In this document: positions 13,001 through 20,274 of the stretch, piece by piece | Layout: the number at the start of each line of letters is the position of its first letter | How positions within the stretch are numbered: the first letter of the stretch is position 1 | Source: Priapulus caudatus | Lineage: Eukaryota; Priapulida; Priapulimorpha; Priapulimorphida; Priapulidae | Assembly: GCF_000485595.1 (NCBI RefSeq) | Contig: NW_014577136.1 | Coordinates: forward strand, 394,725-422,892 | DNA length: 28,168 nt | Direction of reading: 5' to 3' | Notes under the pieces: model-generated | Database searches by the model: none | What the model was told of the DNA's origin: nothing | What the model saw: the letters and a program-made list of their open reading frames with translations, nothing else | Made by a program: the position numbers and the translations under genes

Positions 13001-13999
13001 TTGTTATTATAAATATATATTAACATTAGTTTGCACGAATTAATTTGACTGGTTTGGAATGAATACTAATCAATTTTTCACGTTGTATTGTAGTTGATGC
13101 CTCTTTTTGCTAGTGTTGGATTTGGCTGTATATTGGCTGGTGCTTATCTATACAGGCTAGCTGTTAAAAGCCCAGAAGTAAGGTAGGTAGTAGTTTATAG
13201 ATGTAGCTGCATGCCAGCCTGCCTGGCAGACATTGATTTTTGGAGTAGTGCACATTTGTTTTGGCACAGGTTCATTTACAGTGTGGCAAATAGTTGCGGT
13301 AAGTTTGTAGTTAATCAATGCTTGAAAGGTAGGAGGAAGTTTTGTTATGTCATACCCTTCATTGTTTTGATAGTTTACTTACAGATAGTCAATCCTGTGT
13401 TAGCGGTTATAGCAGTCATTAAAATTCCCTTGCCATAACTGCCATGTTAAAAGCCCTGTACAGAGCAGCTACCTCTTCAATTTATACAATGGATTTGTAT
13501 CCTTCTGTCTAGTGGGTTCCAAATGTACGTAACAGCCAACTTTCTCTCTATGCGATCATACGCTAATCATACTAGATCAGTCACTAAGGTAACCCATCTA
13601 TAACCGCCACGTTTTGTGAGAATACTAAGACTTCCAATACATTGTATAATTGCTGTGGTCTTGATTGAGGAAAAAATTCACATCCCTTGTGATTATGTGC
13701 TCTATTCTTTCGTGTGCACTCTACCTATCACATCAGCTGTTGGAATCTGTTTTGTGTCGTCTGTACTAGTGAGTGTTGTGATTTGCTGCACATCCCAAAT
13801 TAGTCTCTGGCCATGCAGTTATAGCTGTTAATGTGTACCCAGTCTAAGTCTTTTGGCTGCCAACTTTGGGTCTCCATTGTTTCTGAAATTGTCCTCATTT
13901 AGCCTTATATTTAGGTAATGTTGACAGCTATATAAACTAAAGGTGTACATCATTGAATGCTCAAGGTGGTACAGTAGTAGTAGTAGTAGTAGTAGTAGC

Positions 14000-14060
<61 letters not shown>

Positions 14061-17000
14061 CTATTAGTAATAAATAGTAGTTAGTAGTAGTAGTAGCAAA
14101 TGGTAGCAGTAATAGTAGTCGTAGCAATCGAAACAATAGCAGAAATGTTAATTACATTACAAATACTAACTACTACATGCACATACGTACGTACACATGC
14201 AGTAACACGCACGCACGCACACACACTCATGTATTGATACCACAAAACCACACGTACTAGCATCTTATTCTTATTACCTACGTGCAACGGAATTGCAGGG
14301 AGGTAATGTGATGCCTCTCGTGTGATGTGTTCATGTGTGTGTTCGTGTGTGTGTGTAGCCAGCAGCGAGCCAGCAGCGATCGATTCAGCACCAGCTCGCC
14401 TTGGGGCGTCGAGTCAGTAGCAGCTCGCTCGCTTGCGCGCAACAATCAGTATTTCAGCGATTCTACTACTACAAGCTAGAACTACTAGAAACTGCAACTA
14501 AAACTTAAACTAGAGTCAGAGAGCGGGCGGCGCGATCGATAGCGCGGCGAGTCAGCGAGTGGCAAGTCAGCAGCAGCCACCAGTGAGCGGCGAGGCAGCA
14601 GCAGGCGAGTCAGTCAGCAGCCGCCATCAGCGAGCACATACATGTTACATGCTGGCGGAGGTATGCACTCGCCGTGAGTGCCCTCTGTCTAGTTAGTTAT
14701 AGTTTTGCACTAGCCACTCATTTACCTCATTCTTAATAATTGGCTTTACAGTTAGATCTTAATTGGTTTCGATATTCACAGGGGTTATTTACATGTCGTT
14801 AATGGTACGTAGGTTTATGATTGCAGGACTACCACGTATTTTTTTATGCATTTTACGTTGTTTTTTTTCGAAATTTTAGAATTGGTTATACCTGTTCAAA
14901 GTCATGTTATTTTATCAATATCATATCATATATGTTATCATATCCTATCATATCATATTATATTTATAGTTTATATACATGGAATCTTCTCATATGTTAT
15001 AAATCAAGTGTTTATTTGTCGTATCGTGCAAGCTGGTTACATAGGTGTGCAAGTCAGTTCTGTTGTGAGTCAGGTGTTGGGTGTTTCTAAAGCTGGGGGC
15101 ACGAGCGTATTTTATCGCCCGATCGCGGCGATTAAAATCGCCAGCGAATTTATACGCCCGATCACGAAGGGGCACACGTAGCGAATTTGAGAGCGTACGC
15201 GTACGCCACTCGACGGAATCACATGATCACATGATGCATCACATGATATCAACAACACGTCCGATTGGTTTAAAAAAATCGAACGCTCGACAAAATACGC
15301 CGGACACGGGCACACGAGCGAATTTGCCAGTAAATAATCGCCGGCGTAAATAATCGGCCGAAAATATCTAACATTTTGACGGGCGATTAAAATCGGCGTC
15401 GACGTGAACGGGCACACGGGCGAATTTTTCGAGCGATTTTAAAATTCGCCGCGATCGGGCGATAAAATACGCTCGTGTGCCCCTACCATTATGTGTCTAG
15501 GACTAGGTCCACATGATCTCCATATTCTGTAGATCATCAATGCCTCAAGATGTGGTCCGGGGACTCATAGTCATACATATGTCATATGCAGCTTCGATAA
15601 TGTATTGCTTGTGAGCTTGCTTGGCTAGTTTTTGTCAGGTGGTGCCACTGTATAAGTTTTTTCTGCTTACTTGTCAACAACTTGGTCTATTTTACGCATC
15701 CGTATCTTTGTATGGTTGTGTCAATTTTTGGATCCTGGACTAGGTGTTAGTGTGTAGGTGTTGGTGTAAGGTGATGGTGATTTGTTTATTGACTATAGTT
15801 GAACAATCGTTTCTTCGAATTGGTCATAACTGCGTGGGTGCGACATTGGTGAAAGGTTGTGTGCTTTCATTGTGTTCTAGGGTTACGAGCAGTTGGCAAC
15901 AGTCTTGCGGCGACAAATGATTGCATCCAAATACCTTCGCGACTCTCACCTCCCTCTCAAACTAAGAACGTCATGCTTTTAAATTTAACCCATCGTACTA
16001 CACTTTGCGCACATCTAGTGTTGCGTATCTTTCCGGATGCACATTTGTAACTGGCAAGATGGTTGTTCTATATTGCAGCTAGTCGTTTTACACGCATGTC
16101 TCTTAGGGGGCGTCTGTCTAGCGGGTGGCTATCTGATTCGACTTGCTGTAAAATCACCTGAAGTCAGGTAAGCGTTTGTCGTCATACGTATGTGTGCAGA
16201 GGAGGTACACGCGTAAAAATGCATTAACACACGAGAAATATATTGTCCCCGTATAGCATATGCTGTTAGTAATCCATAAAGCAAGTGGAAATGTCTAAAT
16301 ATGGGCATTTGAAGGAAGGTAGGTTAATTTTTAATGGGACATCAACACAATTTAATGATTAGGAAATGCTACATATATATATATATATATAATATGTTTG
16401 CTAATCGATACATGACCGATTTAGTTTTCCGTGTAGTAAAGTAGTAGTGTTCTTTTAACAATTGATTTGCCTTGGCTAACATTTGCATCGTGTTATAACT
16501 TATAGATTATTGCTGTGTAGTAAATTCCAGTTCGCTGTAATTTTCATATGCTGTTCAATATTGTATGTATTAATTGTGTGATGTAACTATTCAATGCTAT
16601 ATATAATACTTGCTACAAATCCCATTTTTAGAACACGGCAAACGTTAATGTAACTATGTTTTAGGCTATAAAAGAGGTAAACGAAAATTATTAAAAAACT
16701 ATACGATGCTATATTTTAATTTTGATCATAATGACTTATGTATGTCCTGCACATTTCTACAGCTGGGACAGGAAGAATAACCCATACCCTTGGGAGAAGA
16801 TTAATGCCAGATATCAGTACAAGGTATAATTAAGCTACCTCTAACTCTGCTAGAGATTTGTAAAGTCTTACCAACTAAAAATGGATTCTCAAAGTCAAAG
16901 ATATTTCCTATATACCTGCATATAGTGTTTGCAACAGAACTGCGGATGTCACTTACACTTACTCCAACACTAGAGTACGATGGCGTTATCAGCTGATAGG

Positions 17001-17358
17001 GAATGGTTTCTGACCGCAGTTTGGAAATACCATTTTGTTGGTCCACAGAAAGTAACATTTCTAATAAATCTTCGAATTTCCCCATGAATAATTTCTCATA
17101 TTTCCCAATGGTTTAATCATTCACCTACTACCCTTTCATGATGGCAAGTGGCTGTATGCCTAAAAATAGATGTAATAATTGTAAATAAAAATTGAATGAT
17201 GTATGAGAGTTTTGTAAGCACCCACCCGCGCTAGCATAGTAGCAAGCCAGCATGATTTCTGTTAAATGCTGACTAATAATAATACATTTGTGTGCTTCAC
17301 CCAGTTCTTCAAGACTCGCGAATACGAGAAGGAGGAGAACCCGCGTCCAGAGTACTAA
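2820..17358 (+). CDS. NDUFA4: NDUFA4/COXFA4 respiratory-chain subunit (spliced; exon 2 present in four alternative versions)
   Basis: Known role: NDUFA4 is a small single-helix protein of the inner mitochondrial membrane, first assigned to complex I and later to cytochrome c oxidase in mammals. Seen here: exon 1 2820-2861, one of four exon-2 versions, exon 3 16763-16823 and exon 4 17305-17358. Using V1, V3 or V4 the product is 81 residues, the usual family length; V2 gives 80. Family marks are HPS-LIPLF at the exon 1/2 joint, a glycine-rich helix, Y-x-x-R-L-A, P-E-V, then W-D-R-x-N-N-P-x-P-W and Q-Y-K. Junction phases are 0, 2 and 0. All exon-2 versions run phase 0 to 2 (86 or 89 nt), so joining two of them would shift the frame. 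The cluster is duplicated across a sequence gap, probably by assembly error. The gene converges on STRAD downstream. Confidence 0.93.
2862..3245. other. NDUFA4 intron 1, proximal part
   Basis: Intronic sequence between the exon 1 donor and a foldback element. No ORF is recognised. It ends in an ATT-rich tract (about 3220-3240) that recurs on the far side of the element. Confidence 0.6.
3370..3507. repeat. Compound (GT)n/(GA)n microsatellite inside the foldback element
   Basis: GT-rich runs alternate with two short GA blocks separated by GGTGTTTGTG. The open frames on both strands here are repeat products, not genes. Confidence 0.93.
3633..3731. repeat. Near-perfect long hairpin (48-bp arms, 3-nt loop)
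   Basis: Arms 3633-3680 and 3684-3731 are inverted copies around the loop ATC, differing only where one arm reads GGCC and the other GCGC. The arms include GATCGTACGTCAAAAACCG. This is an internal palindrome nested inside the larger inverted-repeat element. If transcribed within the NDUFA4 intron it would form a strong RNA stem. Confidence 0.93.
3845..3880. repeat. Telomere-like CTAACC tract
   Basis: Short TAACC units (CTAACCTAACCTAACT, then TTAACCTAACC) lie inside the foldback element near its right inverted repeat. This is a small interstitial telomere-like motif, not a chromosome end. Confidence 0.6.
4022..4088. repeat. (ATT)n microsatellite
   Basis: TTA/ATT trinucleotide tract at the right edge of the foldback element and the left edge of duplicated cluster copy A. 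A shorter version stands at 10510-10550 at the left edge of copy B. Confidence 0.9.
4650..4742 (+). pseudogene. NDUFA4: NDUFA4 exon 2 version V1, copy A (indel-damaged)
   Basis: Same exon as the intact version at 11116-11204, but with extra bases (GAGTTTAGC for GATTAGC, one extra A in the A run), a disturbed acceptor (CCAT for CCAG) and donor (CCGGAG for CGTGAG). The frame is lost. Probably sequencing error and not true decay. Confidence 0.8.
5958..6044 (+). pseudogene. NDUFA4: NDUFA4 exon 2 version V2, copy A (indel-damaged)
   Basis: Matches the intact exon at 12417-12502 with one net extra base (GGCTGTGGCTG for GGCTGGGCTG) plus substitutions near the start. The 3' end and its GTCTGT donor are the same in both copies. 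The frame is broken, probably through read error. Confidence 0.8.
6634..6725 (+). pseudogene. NDUFA4: NDUFA4 exon 2 version V3, copy A (indel-damaged)
   Basis: Matches 13094-13182, with an extra T after the first codon and other small indels (CTTTTGTTGC for CTTTTTGC, AGCCAGTAAGTAAG for AGCCCAGAAGTAAG). The TAG acceptor and GTAGGT donor are retained. Confidence 0.8.
7579..7775. repeat. AGC/AGT trinucleotide microsatellite, copy A
   Basis: GCAGCA runs turn into AGT runs broken by many single-base interruptions. The matching tract in copy B (13973-14095) is almost pure AGT. The interruptions here fit noisy sequence, and the CAG part may be real or an error. Confidence 0.88.
8040..8345. other. 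GC-rich, CAG/GAGTCAG-rich island in the cluster, copy A
   Basis: A GC-rich island in otherwise AT-rich intronic DNA, with CAGCAGCGAGCCAGCAG, GGGCGGCGCGATCGATAGCG and GCGAGTCAGTCAG motifs. No credible ORF crosses it consistently in both copies. Its counterpart is 14345-14690. Confidence 0.7.
8779..9177. mobile_element. CG-rich foldback MITE, copy A
   Basis: Indel-affected copy of the element at 15095-15483. The left end GGGGCCACGCGATTTTATCGCCC is mirrored by GGCGATAAATACGCTCGTGTGCCG at the right end. No ORF is present. Confidence 0.75.
9777..9865 (+). pseudogene. NDUFA4: NDUFA4 exon 2 version V4, copy A (indel-damaged)
   Basis: Matches the intact exon at 16079-16167 and has the same net length, but compensating indels (for example CGCCATCGTCC for CGCATGTCTC, CTAGACGGG for CTAGCGGG) put a TGA in frame. 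The TTGCAG acceptor and GTAAGC donor are intact. Confidence 0.8.
10067..10089. repeat. (TA)n microsatellite, copy A
   Basis: Short pure TA run; the same position in copy B is 16372-16393. Confidence 0.9.
10213..10237. other. Assembly gap of 25 Ns
   Basis: Exactly 25 Ns separate the end of copy A from the sequence leading into copy B. A fixed small number like this is a placeholder, not a measured distance. Confidence 0.99.
10238..10514. other. Unpaired segment between the gap and copy B
   Basis: About 277 bp after the gap that match neither the end of copy A nor the sequence left of copy A at 3130-4035. No ORF is recognised. It is the one piece that a simple false-duplication model does not explain. 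Confidence 0.6.
11116..11204 (+). CDS. NDUFA4: NDUFA4 exon 2 version V1 (intact)
   Basis: An 89-nt exon with acceptor TTTTTTCCAG and donor GTGAGT. It encodes LIPLFVCLGFGVALS... ending YLARLAVKSPEV plus two bases (TC) that join the C of exon 3 to give Ser. It keeps the canonical L-I-P-L-F opening and is the version closest to ordinary animal NDUFA4, so it is probably the default isoform. The exon covers the whole membrane helix. Confidence 0.9.
12417..12502 (+). CDS. NDUFA4: NDUFA4 exon 2 version V2 (intact, one codon shorter)
   Basis: An 86-nt exon with acceptor CTGCCAG and a weak GTCTGT donor. It encodes LIPLFICTGIGVGWAAFYVF then RLATRPDI plus AG, which joins exon 3 to give Ser. It is one codon shorter than the others, in the R-L-A-x-x-P segment, and both assembly copies agree there. 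Codon use is more GC-rich than in the other versions. Its length leaves the same remainder (2 mod 3), so the downstream frame is preserved. Confidence 0.88.
13094..13182 (+). CDS. NDUFA4: NDUFA4 exon 2 version V3 (intact)
   Basis: An 89-nt exon with acceptor ATTGTAG and donor GTAGGT. It encodes LMPLFASVGFGCILAGAYLY then RLAVKSPEV plus AG. The P-L-F opening, the glycine pair and Y-x-x-R-L-A are all present. Copy A reads differently at codon 6, so one residue near the start is uncertain. Confidence 0.87.
13973..14095. repeat. (AGT)n microsatellite, copy B
   Basis: An almost uninterrupted AGT run. The poly-Leu frame on the opposite strand is a product of the repeat. The counterpart in copy A is heavily interrupted. 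Confidence 0.95.
14345..14690. other. GC-rich island between V3 and V4, copy B
   Basis: Contrasts sharply with its AT-rich surroundings. It contains CAGCAGCGAGCCAGCAGCG, GGGCGGCGCGATCGATAGCGCGG and repeated GAGTCAG. Near its end ATGTTACATGCTGGCGGAG is followed by GTATGC, a donor-like site. It could be an internal promoter or alternative first exon, or a decayed repeat. No conserved protein is encoded. Confidence 0.5.
15095..15483. mobile_element. CG-rich foldback MITE, copy B (about 389 bp)
   Basis: The left end GGGGCACGAGCGTATTTTAT continues CGCCCGATCGCGGCGATTAAAATCGC. The right end is its inverted copy (CGCGATCGGGCGATAAAATACGCTCGTGTGCCCC). Further internal blocks (CGGGCACACGAGCGAATTT, CGGGCACACGGGCGAATTT) repeat the terminal motif. 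No transposase is encoded and no target-site duplication is obvious. It lies in the intron upstream of V4. Confidence 0.8.
16079..16167 (+). CDS. NDUFA4: NDUFA4 exon 2 version V4 (intact, most divergent)
   Basis: An 89-nt exon with acceptor TATTGCAG and donor GTAAGC. It encodes LVVLHACLLGGVCLAGGYLI then RLAVKSPEV plus AG. The L-I-P-L-F opening is replaced by L-V-V-L-H, removing the proline, and two cysteines lie in the helix. The R-L-A-V-K-S-P-E-V tail is identical to V1 and V3. It is the last version before exon 3, with a 595-bp intron between. Confidence 0.88.
16372..16393. repeat. (TA)n microsatellite, copy B
   Basis: Short TA run matching 10067-10089. Confidence 0.9.
16514..16762. other. 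Intron between V4 and exon 3, unique part
   Basis: AT-rich unique sequence joining the duplicated block to exon 3. No ORF is seen. It ends with the CATTTCTACAG acceptor of exon 3. Confidence 0.6.
16763..16823 (+). CDS. NDUFA4: NDUFA4 exon 3
   Basis: A 61-nt exon. Its first base completes a Ser codon with the last two bases of any exon-2 version (TC or AG plus C). It then encodes WDRKNNPYPWEKINARYQYK and ends in phase 0 at GTATAA. W-D-R-x-N-P-x-P-W and Q-Y-K are family signatures just after the membrane helix. Confidence 0.93.
16801..17085 (-). CDS. Antisense ORF of 94 codons in NDUFA4 intron 3, unidentified
   Basis: An uninterrupted frame from ATG to stop on the minus strand, almost filling the intron and overlapping exon 3 by 23 bp at its 3' end. 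The product starts MGKFEDLLEMLLSVDQQ and continues with mixed, non-repetitive composition (R-S-S-V-A-N-T-I-C-R-Y-I-G-N-I-F-D-F). It looks more protein-like than other spurious frames nearby, but I recognise no family. It may be a remnant of an inserted coding sequence, or chance. Confidence 0.25.
   Translation of the reverse strand: MGKFEDLLEMLLSVDQQNGISKLRSETIPYQLITPSYSSVGVSVSDIRSSVANTICRYIGNIFDFENPFLVGKTLQISSRVRGSLIIPCTDIWH
17305..17358 (+). CDS. NDUFA4: NDUFA4 exon 4 (C-terminus and stop)
   Basis: Starts after CACCCAG, encodes FFKTREYEKEENPRPEY and ends at TAA (17356-17358). Length and position match the hydrophilic C-terminal tail of NDUFA4, which ends in an aromatic residue after acidic, basic and proline residues. 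The last nine codons and the stop form the first unit of a 34-bp tandem repeat. Confidence 0.92.
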   Translation, partial: FFKTREYEKEENPRPEY

Positions 17359-17428
17359 GATGGAGGAGGAGAACCCGCGTCCAGAGTACTAAGATGGAGG
17401 AGGAGAACCCGCGTCCAGAGTACTAAGA
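17331..17428 (+). repeat. 34-bp minisatellite covering the NDUFA4 stop codon, about 2.9 copies
   Basis: Unit beginning GGAGGAGAACCCGCGTCCAG and ending TAAGATGGA, at 17331-17364, 17365-17398 and 17399-17428. The units are identical as far as visible. Since each unit contains the stop, only the first is translated and the others fall in the 3' UTR. Confidence 0.97.
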
Positions 17429-20274
17429 TGGTTGCTAACGGTCACACCAGTGTCAAGTCCTGACGTCTTATCACAATGTTACAACGGACGCACAAATTGT
17501 ATAGTAAAGCGTCTGTTCAACCCTTTCTTAACCCGCATGGCAGTAGTGTTGACGATTTGCACTCTGCAACCTCTAACGAGCAACGCTGCAAACGTTCGCT
17601 TGTTGTTCACGTCTCGTTTGGAAATTTACAGAAGTTTTTTTAGCAGATTGTCATGTGTAATAATTCTGTGCTGCTGTTGTGATATAAAATGTTTAGTGTA
17701 AACTAGATCTATATAATCAATTCTCATAGTTCTCGTGAACTTATGAAGTGATTTAGAAATTTCTACTGTTTAATTTGTTGCTATGCATAGCTAATGCATG
17801 TATACTGTAGCAGGCACAAGTACATTTACTGCAATGGGCAAATTGCGTTTTAAGATCTATGCAGAAGGGCAGTGTATGTACCTGTATGTACTCTTGCATG
17901 TATACTTTAATTTTACGGGTGAAAACCCCTGGATGACTTAATAGTCAGTCATTCACTGTAGATGTTTTTTAGCCTTTGGAAGAAGTTTGATTAAATGGGG
18001 GGTTTTGAATATTATATTATTTACGTAGTTGTACAAGCACTAAACATTTCAAACTGGTGTAGAATATAATGATATGGGAGTGTTAAAACAAGTTTTTCTA
18101 TTGTAGTTTTCATGGTGTTTGAGTGTGCTTTTTGTAATTTAGCATTTTCCTGACAGGCTATTGCAATATTAGTACACATTGTTTTGCTCTATATTTAGTT
18201 GTTTCCAAAAGGTCAAAAATAGTGCAAACCTCCAGCAAAAAGAGCCGTCTTGAGCTAGATCAATTCACAACACAGCATTGGGTTCTTGGCAGGAATTTCA
18301 GAAGGCACGGCGGAATTCACAAAGGAAATTCTTTGCATGATGATGAATATATGCTTTAAATAGGAAGACAAATGCATCACAAACGTGTCAACGAGATTGA
18401 TCATCAGTGTTGCTCACCTCTTACATTATATATAAGTTTTGTACGATAAATCGCAAATCACACTCATGCAGTATGATGCTTTTCTTATGCAAATACTAGG
18501 CAAAATAATAATGCACGGAAATCATTCTACAAACGAAACAGTATTTCTAGAAACAATACGACTTAAATTTACTATATTTTTAAAGAAACTAGAACATCTT
18601 GGTAATGAAACAGTAATGATAGAACCAGCAATCTAACGATTCTAAGCGAACTTTGTACAGTAATTTCATTAGGTGAGTACTATAGAAACATACTTTACAA
18701 ATGACACCTGACAGGCAGAAACTACACTAAATACTGCAAAGAGGTTGTAACATGCAGACATTCCTAAACCTGCATTTTGCATGGCCATATAATTGTTTTC
18801 TTGCAATATAATATAATCTTTGATAAGCATTTCATCAGGCGTGAATAAAAACAAACACCCGATTTCATCTTGCTCGGTATAGTGGAACACGAGTAAAACA
18901 GTATTGCGCTAGCAATAAAAGCAGACTATTATATTGAGCATCTAATAATTCAAACAGGTAAGTGGTAATTTAATTGTAGTTCAAATTGATCAATATAATC
19001 GAACGTGAGACCACGCGAGACTATCTGATACCGTCCATGTAAATCAAACGGAAAATCAATTCACCCACATAGTGGAAACGTCTGTTTCTTAGTACTGCAA
19101 CGTCTTAGCGCCAATTTTTTTCCGCATACTACAAAAATTCAAACGAATAACGACTAGCAAAATAAGGCTCTGCTGCGGGTCATCATAAAAAAAAACTGCT
19201 ATATGTACAGCTGCCGCTAGCACACGAAAACGGAGTCGGCCGCCTGTGCATCCCATCTGCACAAGTTTTTCCTTGACCTATTTTGAAAATATTATTGTGT
19301 GATACAGTACCACGCGCTCACGTAAGCATATCTCCGTCCACCATAAATCTAATCTTTTACGTATATTTTCTACCCTATTACCTGACACCCAGCATCATTG
19401 GTTAGACGTGCAGAAGTTTTATATATACAGCAATATTACGACTAGTCGACTATACATTCGTGACATCCGTCGGCCAAAGAAAGTTATACGCCAAAAAGAA
19501 AAGGAGGTTGGTAAATAACGCAGGAAAAACAATAAATCAGTCCAACCAACCTGTAGGGTCACTTCTTTACACATTTACATGTCAGCCAGACACGGACTAC
19601 AAAAAAAACGTTAGGATATAAATATTGAAGAAAATTAGTAAAAAAAGACAAGAAAAAGTGAGAAGCAGAGAAAGAGGGGTTAGTATAAGTAAGGTACAGT
19701 GGAAAGGGTTGCGATCTGTGTAACGATTGAGAAGCCAAAGTTTGCAATAATGAGTTTTAGATTAATTGTTCTGCAGTCTTTTTTCAATTCCGACATAGCA
19801 GAGAAATTTCACTAATCAGTGAAAACATTTTTCCAGTTTACCAATAACCAAGTAACAGGGATGCAAATGAATCTACAAGCTCGAGTGACATTGCCAGTTC
19901 ACAGTTAAATTGCAACTGTGCAGAGGGTCAAACACTACAAACGACCACGTACCAACATCAGCACGAAATGTAAGTTGGCCCCATTTATCTAATACTATCT
20001 GCACACATTACACTAGCGTTTATCTTTGTAGGTTTGCTTTATCTCCTTATATCAAGCTCTATGAACTAGTAAGCGTTTCCTGCTCGTTTACTTGTCAGCG
20101 AAGCTACGTACGTCATCTGACCAAAATAGAAAAGCTCAGCTTTCGTAATTCTTTGATTCTAATTTGAGCTTTTGCCTCTCACAAACCCGTAACCTTCATC
20201 GTTGGAGGCCGGAAAGGGCAAATAAAAGGCAGTAAGTAAGTTCGTTAGTTCCGCCTTTATCATCCAGGGGCCCT
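17429..20274. other. Intergenic/3' flank between NDUFA4 and STRAD; no recognised gene
   Basis: AT-rich sequence with no convincing gene. It presumably holds the NDUFA4 3' UTR; ATTAAA at 17990-17995 is a possible but weak poly(A) signal. A 65-codon + ORF at 18439-18636 is noted below. Other short frames have biased composition. No RNA gene was recognised. Confidence 0.5.
18439..18636 (+). CDS. Short unidentified ORF, 65 codons
   Basis: The frame encodes MYDKSQITLMQYDAFLMQIL followed by G-K-I-I-M-H-G-N and a Leu/Lys-rich segment, ending at a TAA. Residue composition is balanced, unlike repeat-derived frames nearby. I know no family match and see no splice or promoter context. Treat it as a weak candidate or chance. 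Confidence 0.15.
   Translation: MYDKSQITLMQYDAFLMQILGKIIMHGNHSTNETVFLETIRLKFTIFLKKLEHLGNETVMIEPAI

Larger units (their letters stand above)
10515..16513. repeat. Copy B of the ~6.1-kb repeated segment (NDUFA4 exon-2 cluster)
   Basis: Collinear with 4036-10212. All four exon-2 versions are in frame with usable splice sites here. It continues without a break into unique sequence and NDUFA4 exon 3. Homopolymer-type indels against copy A occur throughout its introns, so copy B is probably not error-free either. Confidence 0.9.

Noticed and set aside
13384-13440. Possible fifth exon-2 version after CTTACAG (I-V-N-P-V-L-A-V-I-A-V-I)
   Set aside because: It has a hydrophobic stretch but lacks the Y-x-x-R-L-A and P-E-V motifs, and no donor in the right phase is seen.
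4036-16513. Reading the locus as eight functional alternative exons
   Set aside because: Copy A exons all carry frame-breaking indels of sequencing-error type, so four exons is the supported count.
17432-17701. 89-codon + ORF immediately after the minisatellite
   Set aside because: It lies in the expected NDUFA4 3' UTR and has a Cys/Leu-rich tail typical of translated AT-rich non-coding DNA. No family features.
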